64,000 nt of DNA from Bacteroidales bacterium (lineage in GTDB: Bacteria; Bacteroidota; Bacteroidia; Bacteroidales; P3): positions 1-64,000 of the forward strand of contig JAFUWF010000019.1 of the NCBI GenBank assembly GCA_017483575.1, read 5' to 3'. The stretch's first letter is position 1; each line of letters starts with the position of its first letter. The notes below the pieces were generated by a model. It saw only the letters and a program-made list of their open reading frames with translations. It was not told the origin of the DNA and ran no database searches. Shown here piece by piece: positions 34,261-43,092 of this stretch. The translations under genes were made by a program, and so were the position numbers.

Positions 34261-34399
34261 ATCAATAATCTCCTTTTATTTTTTTCCAAAAAACATAACT
34301 TATAACGAAAAAAAATCCGTAATGGTATACAGTTGCGAAAATTTTTTTTCGCCCTCCCCTCCAACCCCCTCCACATACCCCCCAAATTCGTCCCTTCTC
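34261..34399. other. Divergent queA leader, pyrimidine-rich
   Basis: Non-coding, AT-rich near queA then C-rich (CCCTCCCCTCCAACCCCCTC). Holds the queA ribosome site; no consensus promoter was identified with confidence. It runs directly into the long palindrome. Confidence 0.5.
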
Positions 34400-34500
34400 A
34401 TATAGTATACATATAGTATACATATACTTCTCATATAGTATTCATATACTATATATAAGAACTATATGAGAAGTATATGTATACTATATGTATACTATAT
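34400..34500. repeat. Long perfect palindrome built of 11-bp units
   Basis: The 40-bp arms 34400-34439 and 34461-34500 are exact reverse complements with a 21-bp spacer. Each arm is made of 11-bp units: ATATAGTATAC twice, ATATACTTCTC, and ATATAGT. The spacer continues the unit pattern. Located between divergent queA and the transglycosylase gene. The remaining 138 bp to the transglycosylase ATG show no other repeat. Confidence 0.95.
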
Positions 34501-34638
34501 AAGAACAGTCGAATAAGGTACCTGTTTGGTGGCGGTTTGACAGAGGTATTTTTATTATTATGCGATAAAAATCCCTTTGTGGGAAGTTTTTTTTTCGGGA
34601 GGGTATAATATAATTTGTTTTTTGTCGTTAATAGGGTT

Positions 34639-35904
34639 ATGATGTTAAAAAAGCACTATATTGCCACTGCGTTGATGCTGCTGACGGCGCTGGTTCCCGT
34701 CCAGGTGCGTGCCCAGGGGAATGTCGAGGAGGTGGAGATGATGACCAAGCGCTACACCGATGCCTACGACAGCCTCATCGGTAGCTACTACCTCCGCCAG
34801 TTCTCCCACAGCCGTTTGCTCAGCAGCCGGGAGCTCTCGCTCGAGGAATTCGACGCCCTGCCCGATTCCGTCATTGCCGGCCGCCTGGCCGCCCTGCATA
34901 CCGTCATTCCCATGACCTTCAACAGCGAGGTGCGATCCTATATCCGTTTCTATTTGAAGTACATGTCGCGCCGTCTGGATGTGATGCTGTCCCTCTCGCA
35001 GTACTACCATCCGCTCTTCGAGGATGCCCTGAGCCGCTACGAGGTGCCGGAGGAGTTGAAATATCTGACCATTGTGGAAAGCGCCATGAACCCGATGGCG
35101 ACGTCGCGCGCCGGCGCCGCAGGCCTCTGGCAGTTCATGTACAGCACCGGCAAGAACTATGGCCTGGAGGTGAATTCCCTCGTCGACGAGCGCCGCGACA
35201 CCTACAAGTCCACCTATGCCGCCGCGCATTTCATCAGCGATCTGCACAAGGTGTTCGACGATTGGACACTGGCCATTGCCGCCTACAACTGCGGTCAGGG
35301 CAACATCACCAAGGCCATTGCCCGCAGCGGCGGCAAGCGCGATTTCTGGGAGATATACTATTTCCTTCCGCGCGAGACGCGTGGATATATCCCGGCGTTT
35401 ATCGCCGTTACCTATGTGATGAACTACTACCAGCAGCACGGTCTGCGTCCCGTGGAAATCAAGGTGCCTGTGCAGACGGACACGTTGATGCTGGACCGCG
35501 ATGTGCTGATGGGCTATGTGCAGGAATACACCGGCGTGGAGGCCGACGAGTTGCGGTCGCTGAATCCGCAGTATCGCACCGATGTCATCCCCGCGTCGTC
35601 CGGGCGCTATTCGCTGTGTCTGCCGGTGGCCAAGATGGAGCTGTTCATTGCCAACCAGGACAGCATCTATGCCCGCACGCAGGACAGCCTTTCGCGTCGC
35701 CCGATGACCATAGAACCCGTGAAGCAGAAGGGCTCCAAGGCCAGCGCTTCGAAGAGCGGCAGCGGACGCTACCACACGGTGAAGAAGGGCGACACCCTCT
35801 CGTCCATCGCCCGCAAGTACGGCCTGACGGTGCAGAAACTGAAGAAACTGAACGGACTGAAACGTGACCAGATCAATATCGGCCAACGTCTGAAAGTGAG
35901 GTAG
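34639..35904 (+). CDS. MltD-like membrane-bound lytic transglycosylase with LysM domain
   Basis: Cleaves the MurNAc-GlcNAc bond of peptidoglycan. The start chosen gives MMLKKHYIATALMLLTALVP and a signal peptide ending VRAQ. The SLT domain spans about 150-270 with the catalytic Glu in LTIVESAMNPMATSRAGAAG, then GLWQFMYSTGKNYGL and LAIAAYNCGQGNITKAI. One LysM domain ends the protein (YHTVKKGDTLSSIARKYGLT). 421 residues, slightly shorter than MltD proteins with several LysM modules. The ftsB-like gene follows after 2 bp, so it belongs to a wall and division operon. Confidence 0.92.
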   Translation: MMLKKHYIATALMLLTALVPVQVRAQGNVEEVEMMTKRYTDAYDSLIGSYYLRQFSHSRLLSSRELSLEEFDALPDSVIAGRLAALHTVIPMTFNSEVRSYIRFYLKYMSRRLDVMLSLSQYYHPLFEDALSRYEVPEELKYLTIVESAMNPMATSRAGAAGLWQFMYSTGKNYGLEVNSLVDERRDTYKSTYAAAHFISDLHKVFDDWTLAIAAYNCGQGNITKAIARSGGKRDFWEIYYFLPRETRGYIPAFIAVTYVMNYYQQHGLRPVEIKVPVQTDTLMLDRDVLMGYVQEYTGVEADELRSLNPQYRTDVIPASSGRYSLCLPVAKMELFIANQDSIYARTQDSLSRRPMTIEPVKQKGSKASASKSGSGRYHTVKKGDTLSSIARKYGLTVQKLKKLNGLKRDQINIGQRLKVR

Positions 35905-35906
35905 AT

Positions 35907-36188
35907 ATGAAGAAACTCTTGAAGATAAAAGGATTGAAGTACTGGGTGGCTACCGCGGTGTTCGTGGTGGTGATACTGTTCATCGACCAGAACAACCTGT
36001 TAGTGACCATGAAGCTCAGCCATCAGGTGGCGGAGTTGAAGGAAGAGGAGGAGAATTTGCGCGAGGCGATAGTGCAGGACAGCATCAACGCCACCACCTT
36101 GAAGGGCAACCTGGACGCCATTGAGCACTACGGCCGCGAGAACTACTACATGAAGCGTGCCAATGAGGATATTTATGTAATCAAGTAG
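35907..36188 (+). CDS. FtsB/DivIC-like septum formation protein
   Basis: A 93-residue bitopic protein with one membrane helix (about 12-31, YWVATAVFVVVILFI) and a coiled-coil outside it (LSHQVAELKEEEENLREAI), ending with the HYGRENYYMKRANEDIYVI segment typical of the DivIC family. FtsB/DivIC forms a complex with FtsL and FtsQ at the septum. It directly follows a lytic transglycosylase gene. Confidence 0.85.
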   Translation: MKKLLKIKGLKYWVATAVFVVVILFIDQNNLLVTMKLSHQVAELKEEEENLREAIVQDSINATTLKGNLDAIEHYGRENYYMKRANEDIYVIK

Positions 36189-36249
36189 GACAGACAAGGG
36201 TTTGAGAAGAAAAGGAGATAAGTAGATAGCAGTTAAGAAGACAGAATAG

Positions 36250-36846
36250 ATGTTCAAATACCGGAATATAATACTGATGGCGCTCGGGATGCTGTTGCTG
36301 ACGGGATGCGACTCGCTAAAGGCCTTCATGTCCAAGGACCTGGAGGACGAGGATTTCATCATCGGGCAGCTGTATGTGGACGAGATGGTGACTGAGACGC
36401 CCGTGATTGCCCGGCCGGTGGAGAAGCCGTCGTCCGCCCGAGTCAGCAATCCGTTGGGCCTGAGCTACAGCGAGAAGGACAATATGGAGCTCTACGAGGC
36501 TATCAATTCGTGGCTCGGAGTGCCCTACAAGTACGGCGGCACCGACCGTAACGGTATCGATTGTTCCGCTTTTGTGGGCGTTATCTACAAGCAGGTCTAC
36601 GGCATCACCCTCAACCGTACGGCCAACGATATGACGCGCGATGTCACTTTCATCTCGAAGACCCAGCTGCGCGAAGGCGACCTGGTGTTCTTCACCAACA
36701 GCAAGGGCAAGGTGTCGCATGTGGGTATCTACCTGAAGGACGGTCTGTTTGCCCATTCGTCGACCAGCAACGGCGTCAGCGTGAGCCGTCTGGACAACAC
36801 CTACTGGCAGAAGCATTTCTACAAGGGTGGAAGAGTGAAGAAGTGA
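36250..36846 (+). CDS. NlpC/P60 peptidoglycan endopeptidase lipoprotein
   Basis: The 198-residue protein has the signal MFKYRNIILMALGMLLLTGC with lipobox LLTGC and a C-terminal NlpC/P60 domain. The catalytic Cys is in RNGIDCSAFVGVIYKQ and the His in KVSHVGIYLKDG; the third polar residue is probably His in FAHSSTSNG. It hydrolyses D-Glu-meso-DAP bonds in stem peptides, like Spr/MepS. The linker of about 60 residues is acidic. It lies 61 bp after the division protein gene. A heptamer tract begins on the base after its stop codon. Confidence 0.9.
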   Translation: MFKYRNIILMALGMLLLTGCDSLKAFMSKDLEDEDFIIGQLYVDEMVTETPVIARPVEKPSSARVSNPLGLSYSEKDNMELYEAINSWLGVPYKYGGTDRNGIDCSAFVGVIYKQVYGITLNRTANDMTRDVTFISKTQLREGDLVFFTNSKGKVSHVGIYLKDGLFAHSSTSNGVSVSRLDNTYWQKHFYKGGRVKK

Positions 36847-36881
36847 GAGGTAGGAGGTCTGAGGTTGGAGGTCTGCGGTTT
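36847..36881. repeat. Five 7-bp units directly after the NlpC/P60 stop
   Basis: GAGGTAG, GAGGTCT, GAGGTTG, GAGGTCT, GCGGTTT then GAG. The unit GAGGTCT is the same as in the nqrF palindrome (17762). No inverted arm is visible here. Confidence 0.8.
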
Positions 36882-36896
36882 GAGTTTTTTTTCTTT

Positions 36897-37202
36897 TTAT
36901 TTTGTGTTTGTATAGCCTAGACTTTGGAGGAGGGCGACGATTTTGTCGCGGACTTCGCCTTGGATGATGATTTCTCCGTCTTTGGCGGAGCCGCCGGTGC
37001 CACAGCGGGTTTTGAGTTGTTTGGCCAGGGCCTGGAGGTCGTCGTCGGTGCCTACGAAGCCGCGCACGAGGGTGGCCGTCTTGCCGCCGCGCCCTTTGCG
37101 CTCGATGCTGACGCGTAGTTTCTGCCGTTCCGGGGCGAGGGTCTCAACCTGGGGTTCGTCGGACTCGTAGTTGAAGTCGGGGTTGGTGGAATAGACTATC
37201 AT
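36897..37202 (-). CDS. SUI1/YciH-type translation initiation factor
   Basis: A 101-residue protein whose C-terminal two thirds form an eIF1/SUI1 domain: LRVSIERKGRGGKTATLVRGF, DLQALAKQLKTRCGTGGSAK with the conserved GTGGSxKDG loop, EIIIQGEVRDKIVALLQSLG. Bacterial YciH is thought to monitor initiator tRNA and start codon fidelity. The start overlaps the stop of the lipid kinase gene by 4 bp. The assignment is clear; the cellular role in Bacteroidetes is not well known. Confidence 0.93.
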   Translation of the reverse strand: MIVYSTNPDFNYESDEPQVETLAPERQKLRVSIERKGRGGKTATLVRGFVGTDDDLQALAKQLKTRCGTGGSAKDGEIIIQGEVRDKIVALLQSLGYTNTK

Positions 37203-38080
37203 TTGTGTGCGTAGATTTTGACGGATTGGGGATGGTTGACGAAGTGGAGTTCCTTGCCGAGGTTCTCGCCTTCGCCGTCGATGTTGACCCATTTGTGGAC
37301 GTTGCCCTCGATGATGATTTCCTTGCCGCGGAACATTTCGGCATGCTGGGAATGGTCGAGGAGGTTCATGAAGGCCAGGGGTGCGGTGATGGGGATGTGG
37401 TCGAGGGGGATCTTGTCGATGATGCTGATGTCGATGAGGCCGTCGGAGAGTTGTGCCTTGGGTGCTACGGCGAAGTTGTAGCCGTACTGGCGGCCGTTGG
37501 CAACGGCGATGAACCAGGCGCTGCGCTCGATGGTGCGGTCGTCGATGGTCATGCGGTAGGTGTTGCTCTTGTAGGAGGCGTATTCGCGCAGGACGAGGTT
37601 GGCGTAGGCCGCGAAACCGCGGGTCTTGGCGGCATGCATGAGTCGGGCGATGTAGGCGTCGAAGCCCACGCCGGCGGCGTTGACGGAGAGCCATCGGTCG
37701 TTGATGACGATGGAGTCGATAGCCATCTCGTTCATCTGGTTGAGCTGGCGGATGGCCAGGGCGGGCTTGAGGGGGATCTTCAGCGTGCGTGCCAGGCCGT
37801 TGCCGCTGCCGCAGGGGATGATGCCCATGGTGACGCCGGTGTCCTTGAGGCCCTGGGCCACGTCGTTGACGCTGCCGTCGCCACCCACGGCCACCACGCA
37901 TTCGAAGCCTTGGTCCACGGCCTCGCGTGCCAGCTCGGTGCCGTGGTGGATGTGCTCGGTGTAGCGCACGGTGTAGTCGAAGAGGTCCTGGTTGAGGTTG
38001 TCCTTCAGGAGGGTTTCGATTTTCTTCTGCCGGCCGATGCCGGAGATGGGGTTGACGATGATGGCGGTCTTCTTTTTCAT
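37199..38080 (-). CDS. Diacylglycerol kinase family lipid kinase
   Basis: A soluble, peripheral lipid kinase of 293 residues related to DgkB/YegS. N-terminal AIIVNPISGIGRQKKIE, nucleotide site VVAVGGDGSVNDVAQGL (about 56-72) and GIIPCGSGNGLARTL (about 85-99) are diagnostic. C-terminal segments include LSDGLIDISIIDKI and IIIEGNVHKWVNIDGEG. It phosphorylates diacylglycerol or a related lipid, which matters when phosphoglycerol transfer by the LTA-synthase-like enzyme encoded upstream releases diacylglycerol. The start overlaps that gene's stop by 4 bp. Confidence 0.9.
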   Translation of the reverse strand: MKKKTAIIVNPISGIGRQKKIETLLKDNLNQDLFDYTVRYTEHIHHGTELAREAVDQGFECVVAVGGDGSVNDVAQGLKDTGVTMGIIPCGSGNGLARTLKIPLKPALAIRQLNQMNEMAIDSIVINDRWLSVNAAGVGFDAYIARLMHAAKTRGFAAYANLVLREYASYKSNTYRMTIDDRTIERSAWFIAVANGRQYGYNFAVAPKAQLSDGLIDISIIDKIPLDHIPITAPLAFMNLLDHSQHAEMFRGKEIIIEGNVHKWVNIDGEGENLGKELHFVNHPQSVKIYAHK

Positions 38081-39975
38081 TGGGCTATCAGTTGGTTGTT
38101 CATCACGTGGTGGAAATATTGCTGCACCACGGCTTTGAGGAAACGTATGTTCTCGGGGGTGCCCTCTTCGCGGTCGCCGCAGAGGAGGGTGAAATTGGTT
38201 TTCGAGGGGTCGGCGGGGGCGTTGCTGGACATGACGAAGTAGTCGTTGCCGAAATAGATCTGCCATCCGCGGTCGGGGCTTTGCATGACGCTTTGGCCGA
38301 AGGCCAGGGTGCGGTCGTCGAGGCCCAGCCAGTCGACGAGCGAGGGCAGGATGTCGGTCTGCTGCACGATGCGTTGCGACACGTGCCCCTGGGGGTTGCG
38401 GGCGTCGAAGACCACCATGGGTATGCGGTAGCCGCCGTCGTAGTTGAGGAATTCGCGCGTGAAGCCGGGGCCGCTGTGGTCGCCGGTGATGATGAAGATG
38501 GTGTTGTCGAACCAGGGCTGGCGGCGTGCCTCGTCGAAGAACTTGCGCAGGGCGTTGTCCATGTATTCCACGCATTTGAGGATGGGGTGGAGCCCCTCTA
38601 GGAAGCGGTCCTTGTACTGCTCGGGGATGGGGAAGGGGTCGTGGCTGGTGACGGTGAAGACGGTGGTGAGGAAGGGCTCACGGAAGGTGCTTGTGTGGCG
38701 GACGACATACTGCAGGAAGGGCTCGTCGTAGATGCCCCAGACGCCGTCGAAGTCCTCGGGCCGGCTCTTGGGGTCGGCCTCGAATTCGTTCTTGCCCAGG
38801 TATTCGTCGTAGCCGATGCGAGCGCAGACCTTGTCGAAGTCCATGACGCCGTTGTGGCTGCCGTGGAAGAAGGCGGTGTGGTAGCCGTGGCGGCCCAGGA
38901 CGGTGGGGATGCCCTGGATGCTGTCGGTGCGGTAGGTGCAGTTGACGAAGGGGACGTACATCCAGGTGGGGATGCCGGTGTTGATGGCCGTGATGCCCTC
39001 GATGGAGCGTTTGCCGTTGGAACGGCCCTGGTAGACAGTGCTGAAGCGTGCCAGCGAGTCGAGGAAGGGCGTGCGGGTGTCGGCGCCGGGCTGGTGGTTG
39101 TAGATGCCGGTGTATTCCTGGCCGAAGCTCTCGACGATGATGAGCACCACGTTGGGCAGCTGGCGGGGGAGGGTGTCGACGGCCGAACTGTCGCTCACTT
39201 CGGGGGCGGGCAGGGGGGATGACAGCGGGGAGAAGAGGGCGTCGGCCTCAGCCTGCGGCATGTATTCATGCGGCTCGAGCTGCGGACGCATGAGTGTGCG
39301 CACGATGTTGTAACCGCTGTTGTTCACCAGCGGGATGTTCTTCGGCTGGCAGTAGTGGGCGGCGTCCTCGAGCTGGAGGAAGTGGCCGAAACCGCCGCGC
39401 ATGAGAAACCACACCAGCAGCAGACCGGTGCCGAGGCCTATGAGCTCGTTGGTCATCACGGTGTTGGGGTTGCGCTTGGCGAGGCGGATGCGATGGTTGA
39501 CGATGAGGAAGGCAATGATGATGGCCAGGCCAAAGACGAAGGCATACCAGTAGTTCACCATGAAGTGTGGAATCATCTTGTCCATGGGGCCGCTGTTGCC
39601 CAGATAGGTGAAGATTTCGTTGCTGAGCATGCGGTAGGTGTACTGGTAGTAGGCGGAGTCGGCGGCGCGGGCCACCAGGAGGAAGAGCACGGGCACCACG
39701 TAGAGCACCTCGGTGAGGATGCGATACCAGCGTTTCCATCGTATCTGCATGGGTAGCAGCATGAGCACCGCAAAGGGGAGCAACACCATGGCCACCGAGG
39801 CCAGACCGAACACCACGTTGCCCCACAGCACGCCAGCCCATTCGCCGAAGCTTTCGGGACGGAAGAGGTGGCTGTTGGCCACGTGGAAGAGTATCTGCAT
39901 GGCTTCCAGCGAGCAGAAGGCCAGCAGCATCTTGTACAAAAGGTAGAAATATGTGTTATGCCCTTTCTTGTTCAT
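38077..39975 (-). CDS. LTA synthase/sulfatase family membrane phosphotransferase
   Basis: The 632-residue protein has five N-terminal membrane helices (about 10-30, 45-75, 78-100, 130-150, 165-190) and a large periplasmic sulfatase-fold domain from about 270. The metal and nucleophile segment is VVLIIVESFGQEYTGIYN, followed by SNGKRSIEGITAINTG and, near the end, NTIFIITGDHSGPGF. These motifs place it with LtaS, OpgB and similar phosphoglycerol or phosphoethanolamine transferases. In Bacteroidetes the substrate is unknown. Coupling with a diacylglycerol kinase gene supports a lipid-linked headgroup donor. Confidence 0.88.
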   Translation of the reverse strand: MNKKGHNTYFYLLYKMLLAFCSLEAMQILFHVANSHLFRPESFGEWAGVLWGNVVFGLASVAMVLLPFAVLMLLPMQIRWKRWYRILTEVLYVVPVLFLLVARAADSAYYQYTYRMLSNEIFTYLGNSGPMDKMIPHFMVNYWYAFVFGLAIIIAFLIVNHRIRLAKRNPNTVMTNELIGLGTGLLLVWFLMRGGFGHFLQLEDAAHYCQPKNIPLVNNSGYNIVRTLMRPQLEPHEYMPQAEADALFSPLSSPLPAPEVSDSSAVDTLPRQLPNVVLIIVESFGQEYTGIYNHQPGADTRTPFLDSLARFSTVYQGRSNGKRSIEGITAINTGIPTWMYVPFVNCTYRTDSIQGIPTVLGRHGYHTAFFHGSHNGVMDFDKVCARIGYDEYLGKNEFEADPKSRPEDFDGVWGIYDEPFLQYVVRHTSTFREPFLTTVFTVTSHDPFPIPEQYKDRFLEGLHPILKCVEYMDNALRKFFDEARRQPWFDNTIFIITGDHSGPGFTREFLNYDGGYRIPMVVFDARNPQGHVSQRIVQQTDILPSLVDWLGLDDRTLAFGQSVMQSPDRGWQIYFGNDYFVMSSNAPADPSKTNFTLLCGDREEGTPENIRFLKAVVQQYFHHVMNNQLIAQ

Positions 39976-40001
39976 AGTTCACTAAGTTTTAATAGTCCCG
40001 C

Positions 40002-40979
40002 TCAGGGTCGCCACCCGGAGGTTTCCAGTATTTTGCGGCTGTCGGTGTCGGCGAAGAGTTCGCTCATCGACACGCCGTTTTTTTTCATGTATTGTTTCAC
40101 GATCTGCCATCCGAGCCAGGCGTTGGTGCGCGGGGCCGAGCCGTCGCCGAAGGCGTTGGTTTTCGGGGCGTCGTCCACGAGGTTGTTGAGCTGCGTCATG
40201 TCGTTGCTGAAGAGTACCTTGTTCTGTATCAGCCATCCCCATACGTTCTTGGCGTTCTCTTGCATCCATTCCAGCTGAGCTTTGGAGTAGCGGAGCTTGA
40301 TGGTGTCGGGGGTTGACGGCAGCACCTGGTCGAGGAAGTAGAGGGTTTTGCCTTCGGCAATGGCGTGGTCCAGGAAGGTCAGGTCGCCGTCGGGCAGGAC
40401 GATGTGGCTGCGTGCGGCGGCGGCCATCACGTCGGAGGCTATGTATTCGCGGCGGCAGAGGCGCGCGATGTAGGCCGGCACGCCGAAACGCTGCATCTCC
40501 TCCACGTGGCCGAGTGTGTAGTTGTCGATGCAGACGGCCATGTCGGTGAGGTTGCCGAAGACGCGGTTGGGGTAGTTGCCGATGTCGGCGGTGACGAGGG
40601 TGTAGAAGTAGCGGTAGTCGATCTCGGGGCAGAGCTCTTTGGCGCGGGCCATGGCATCGCCCAGATCCTGCTCGAGCCACGAGAGGTCGTGGTAGAGGCT
40701 GTCGGTGACGGCATAGATGTGGCGCACCATGGGGTCGGCCAGGAAGTCGTTCAGCGCGGCCATGAAGGCGGGGTCGTCGGGGTTGTAGTTGAGCAGCGGG
40801 GTGCTGAAGTCCTTGGCGTTGCCCTGCTGGGCGAAGAGGAACTGCTCGAAACGGAGGATTTTGGCCGGTTCGGCTTTCTGTCCGCAGCTTGTGGCAAACA
40901 GACCTGACACAACAATGCAGAGACACAACCATGTGTGTCTCTGCCATTGTTGAAGTCTATGGAAATGCTTATTCTGCAT
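40002..40979 (-). CDS. gldB: GldB-like gliding motility/T9SS-associated lipoprotein
   Basis: The start at MQNKHFHRLQQWQRH gives a 325-residue lipoprotein, lipobox LFATSC at about residues 30-35. Family features include RFEQFLF near the N-terminus of the mature protein, NYPNRVFGNLTDMAVCIDNY, and RREYIASDVMAAAARSHIVL. GldB is required for gliding in Flavobacterium and is found in most Bacteroidetes with type IX secretion. In this window three or more T9SS cargo proteins are encoded. A strong hairpin spans codons of the signal peptide (40913-40949). The start lies 11 bp inside the end of the DUF349 gene. Confidence 0.83.
   Translation of the reverse strand: MQNKHFHRLQQWQRHTWLCLCIVVSGLFATSCGQKAEPAKILRFEQFLFAQQGNAKDFSTPLLNYNPDDPAFMAALNDFLADPMVRHIYAVTDSLYHDLSWLEQDLGDAMARAKELCPEIDYRYFYTLVTADIGNYPNRVFGNLTDMAVCIDNYTLGHVEEMQRFGVPAYIARLCRREYIASDVMAAAARSHIVLPDGDLTFLDHAIAEGKTLYFLDQVLPSTPDTIKLRYSKAQLEWMQENAKNVWGWLIQNKVLFSNDMTQLNNLVDDAPKTNAFGDGSAPRTNAWLGWQIVKQYMKKNGVSMSELFADTDSRKILETSGWRP
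40913..40949. repeat. Strong hairpin within the gldB signal-peptide codons
   Basis: CAATGCAGAGACACA pairs with TGTGTCTCTG(c)CATTG: 15 bp with one bulged base and a 6-base loop. It would fold in the mRNA about 30 bases after the gldB start codon. Confidence 0.8.
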
Positions 40980-42942
40980 CTTTCGCGTTGTCTTCTTTCT
41001 CGGCTTTTTCGGCATCGTGGAGGATGCGGAGCTTGGCCTGCATCAGCGCAATCTGCTGGCGGGCGCTCTGCATCTTCTTTTCGAATTCCTGTTTCAGGAG
41101 GTCGGCCTGCTTGCTGGAGGCTAGGAAGCCCAGGTTGTTCTCCCAGAGAGCCAGGTCGCTGCGGAGTTTCTCGATTTTCTCCTGCAGTTCCTGTTTCTCG
41201 TTGTTGACGAAGCGACGGGCGTCGCCACCGGCGTTGCGGATGCGCTCGCGGTAGGCGGTTTCTTCGGCCTCGCGGGCACTAATCTTCAGCTGCTCGAAAA
41301 TGCGGTCGATTTCGCCACGGAATTCTTTCTGGAGGCGCTCCTTGTCGGCCATGGGCACGAAGCCCACCTCGGCCCAGCGGCGCTGGAATTCTTTGATGGC
41401 GCTGAGGTTCTCCTCGCGGTTCTCGCCGAACTGGTGTGCCTTGAGTTCGGCGATGATGGCCTCCTTGGCGGCCAGGTTCTCGCTCTCCGAGCTGCGGCGC
41501 TCGGCGAAGAACTCGCCTTTCTTGGCGAAGAACTCGTCGCAGGCCTTGCGGAAGCGCTGCCACACCTTCTCGCTCACCTTGCGACTGGTGGAGCCGATGC
41601 TCTTCCATTCCTGCTGCAGCTGGAGCAGTTCCTCGGTGGCGTGCTTCCAGTCTTCGCGTTTGGCGATGGCTTCGGCCTTGAGGCAGAGGTCCACTTTCTT
41701 CTGGTAGTTGGCCTCCTGCTCGTCTCGGATGGAACCGAAGTATTCTTTCTTGTCGCTGTAGTGCTTGTCGATCATGCCCTTGAACTTGGTCCAGATCTCC
41801 TCGTTCACCTCGCGGGGGACGGGACCGATGGTCTTCCATACCTTCAGCAGTTCGTCGAGGGCGTTGGTGGTGTCGTTCCACTCCTTGGTGGTTTCGGGGC
41901 GTTTCTCGGTGAGCTCGGCGGCCTTGTCGATGAGGGCCTGCTTGGCCAGCAGGTTGTTGTCCAGCTCTTCCTTGCGCTGGTCGTAGTATTCCTTGCGGCG
42001 CTCGTCGATCTGGTTGGCGGCGTTGCAGAAGCGCTGCCAGATGTCCTCGTTCTGCTCGGTGGGCACGGGGCCGATTTCTTTCCAGCGGGCGCGGAGGTCC
42101 TGGAGGCCTTTGAAGGCTTTGGTGACGGAGGGCTCCATGATGAGCTCTTCGGCGCTTTCGCAGAGTTTTATTTTCTCCTCGAGGTTGCGCTTCTGGTCGA
42201 GGGCGCGGAGCTCGCGGTTGATTTTCAGTTTGTTGAAGAATTGTTCAATCTGGAAGTGATAGTTTTGCCAGAGGTCGTTCATCTGCTCGCGGGGCACTTC
42301 GCCGATGGCTTTCCAGCGTTCCTGGATGCTGTTGAACTTGTCCATGGCGGTGCGCACCTGCTCCTCTTCGGAGTCGATGAGGGTGCGCATCTCCTCGATG
42401 AGGGCCTGTTTGGCCTCGAGGTTCTGTTTCTTCTGCTGCTCGAGGTCGTCGAGGTATTTCTGGCGTGCGGCGCGGTACTGGTCGTGCAGACGGTGCATTT
42501 CCTCGGCCACGGCGTCGTTTTCGTACTGGTATTCGTCTTTGTTGCCGCCGTCGGCGATGAATTTCTCGAAGGCTGCGTTCTGCACATCGCGGTTCAGTTC
42601 GTTGAAACGGGTGCGGATGGCGCCCACGCGGTTTCTGATTTTCTTGATGTCCTGTCCCATGAGTTCCTTCATGGCCTCGACGAGCTCTTCGCGCGAGCAA
42701 GCGCTGTAGTCGGGCTCGGGTTCGGCCTCAGCCTCGGGCTCTTCAGCGGGTGCCTCGGTGGGTGCTTCGGCAGGTGCCTCTTCGGCGGGAGCCACAGCCT
42801 CGGCGGCGGGCTCTTCCTGAGGCACAGGGGCCTGCACCTCGTCGGTGGGGGTGTTCTCGGTTACCACCTCGGCGGCGGCGTTCTCAGTGTTCGGCAGAGC
42901 CTCTTCGGGGGCGTTCTGCAGGGTGTTGGTCTCTTCCATCAT
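40969..42942 (-). CDS. DUF349-repeat protein
   Basis: A 657-residue cytoplasmic protein. Residues 1-80 are low-complexity Ala/Pro/Glu-rich (EEAPAEAPTEAPAEEPEAEA). Five DUF349 helical repeats follow, each with a WK.IG.VP core: RWKAIGEVPREQMNDLWQNY, RWKEIGPVPTEQNEDIW, VWKTIGPVPREVNEEIW, EWKSIGSTSRKVSEKVW and RWAEVGFVPMADKERL. The C-terminus is coiled coil (KQELQEKIEKLRSDLALWE). The family is universal in Bacteroidetes and of unknown function. It has a -7 promoter box at 43026-43033 and overlaps gldB. Confidence 0.92.
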   Translation of the reverse strand: MMEETNTLQNAPEEALPNTENAAAEVVTENTPTDEVQAPVPQEEPAAEAVAPAEEAPAEAPTEAPAEEPEAEAEPEPDYSACSREELVEAMKELMGQDIKKIRNRVGAIRTRFNELNRDVQNAAFEKFIADGGNKDEYQYENDAVAEEMHRLHDQYRAARQKYLDDLEQQKKQNLEAKQALIEEMRTLIDSEEEQVRTAMDKFNSIQERWKAIGEVPREQMNDLWQNYHFQIEQFFNKLKINRELRALDQKRNLEEKIKLCESAEELIMEPSVTKAFKGLQDLRARWKEIGPVPTEQNEDIWQRFCNAANQIDERRKEYYDQRKEELDNNLLAKQALIDKAAELTEKRPETTKEWNDTTNALDELLKVWKTIGPVPREVNEEIWTKFKGMIDKHYSDKKEYFGSIRDEQEANYQKKVDLCLKAEAIAKREDWKHATEELLQLQQEWKSIGSTSRKVSEKVWQRFRKACDEFFAKKGEFFAERRSSESENLAAKEAIIAELKAHQFGENREENLSAIKEFQRRWAEVGFVPMADKERLQKEFRGEIDRIFEQLKISAREAEETAYRERIRNAGGDARRFVNNEKQELQEKIEKLRSDLALWENNLGFLASSKQADLLKQEFEKKMQSARQQIALMQAKLRILHDAEKAEKEDNAKDAE

Positions 42943-43025
42943 GATGGTTTTTTGTTTGTAGAACTACTTATATTATAATAAGTTAAAGGTTTAAAACTTG
43001 CGCTTTCCTTCGAGGAGAGCAAATG

Positions 43026-43033
43026 CAAAGATA
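43026..43033 (-). promoter_or_regulatory. Minus-strand -7 box for the DUF349 gene
   Basis: CAAAGATA reads TATCTTTG on the minus strand, 84 bp upstream of the DUF349 start. Confidence 0.6.
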
Positions 43034-43092
43034 GCATTTTTTTTTGAAAGAACGAAAAATATTTTATCCATGCCTACTTTGGGAGGGGATTT

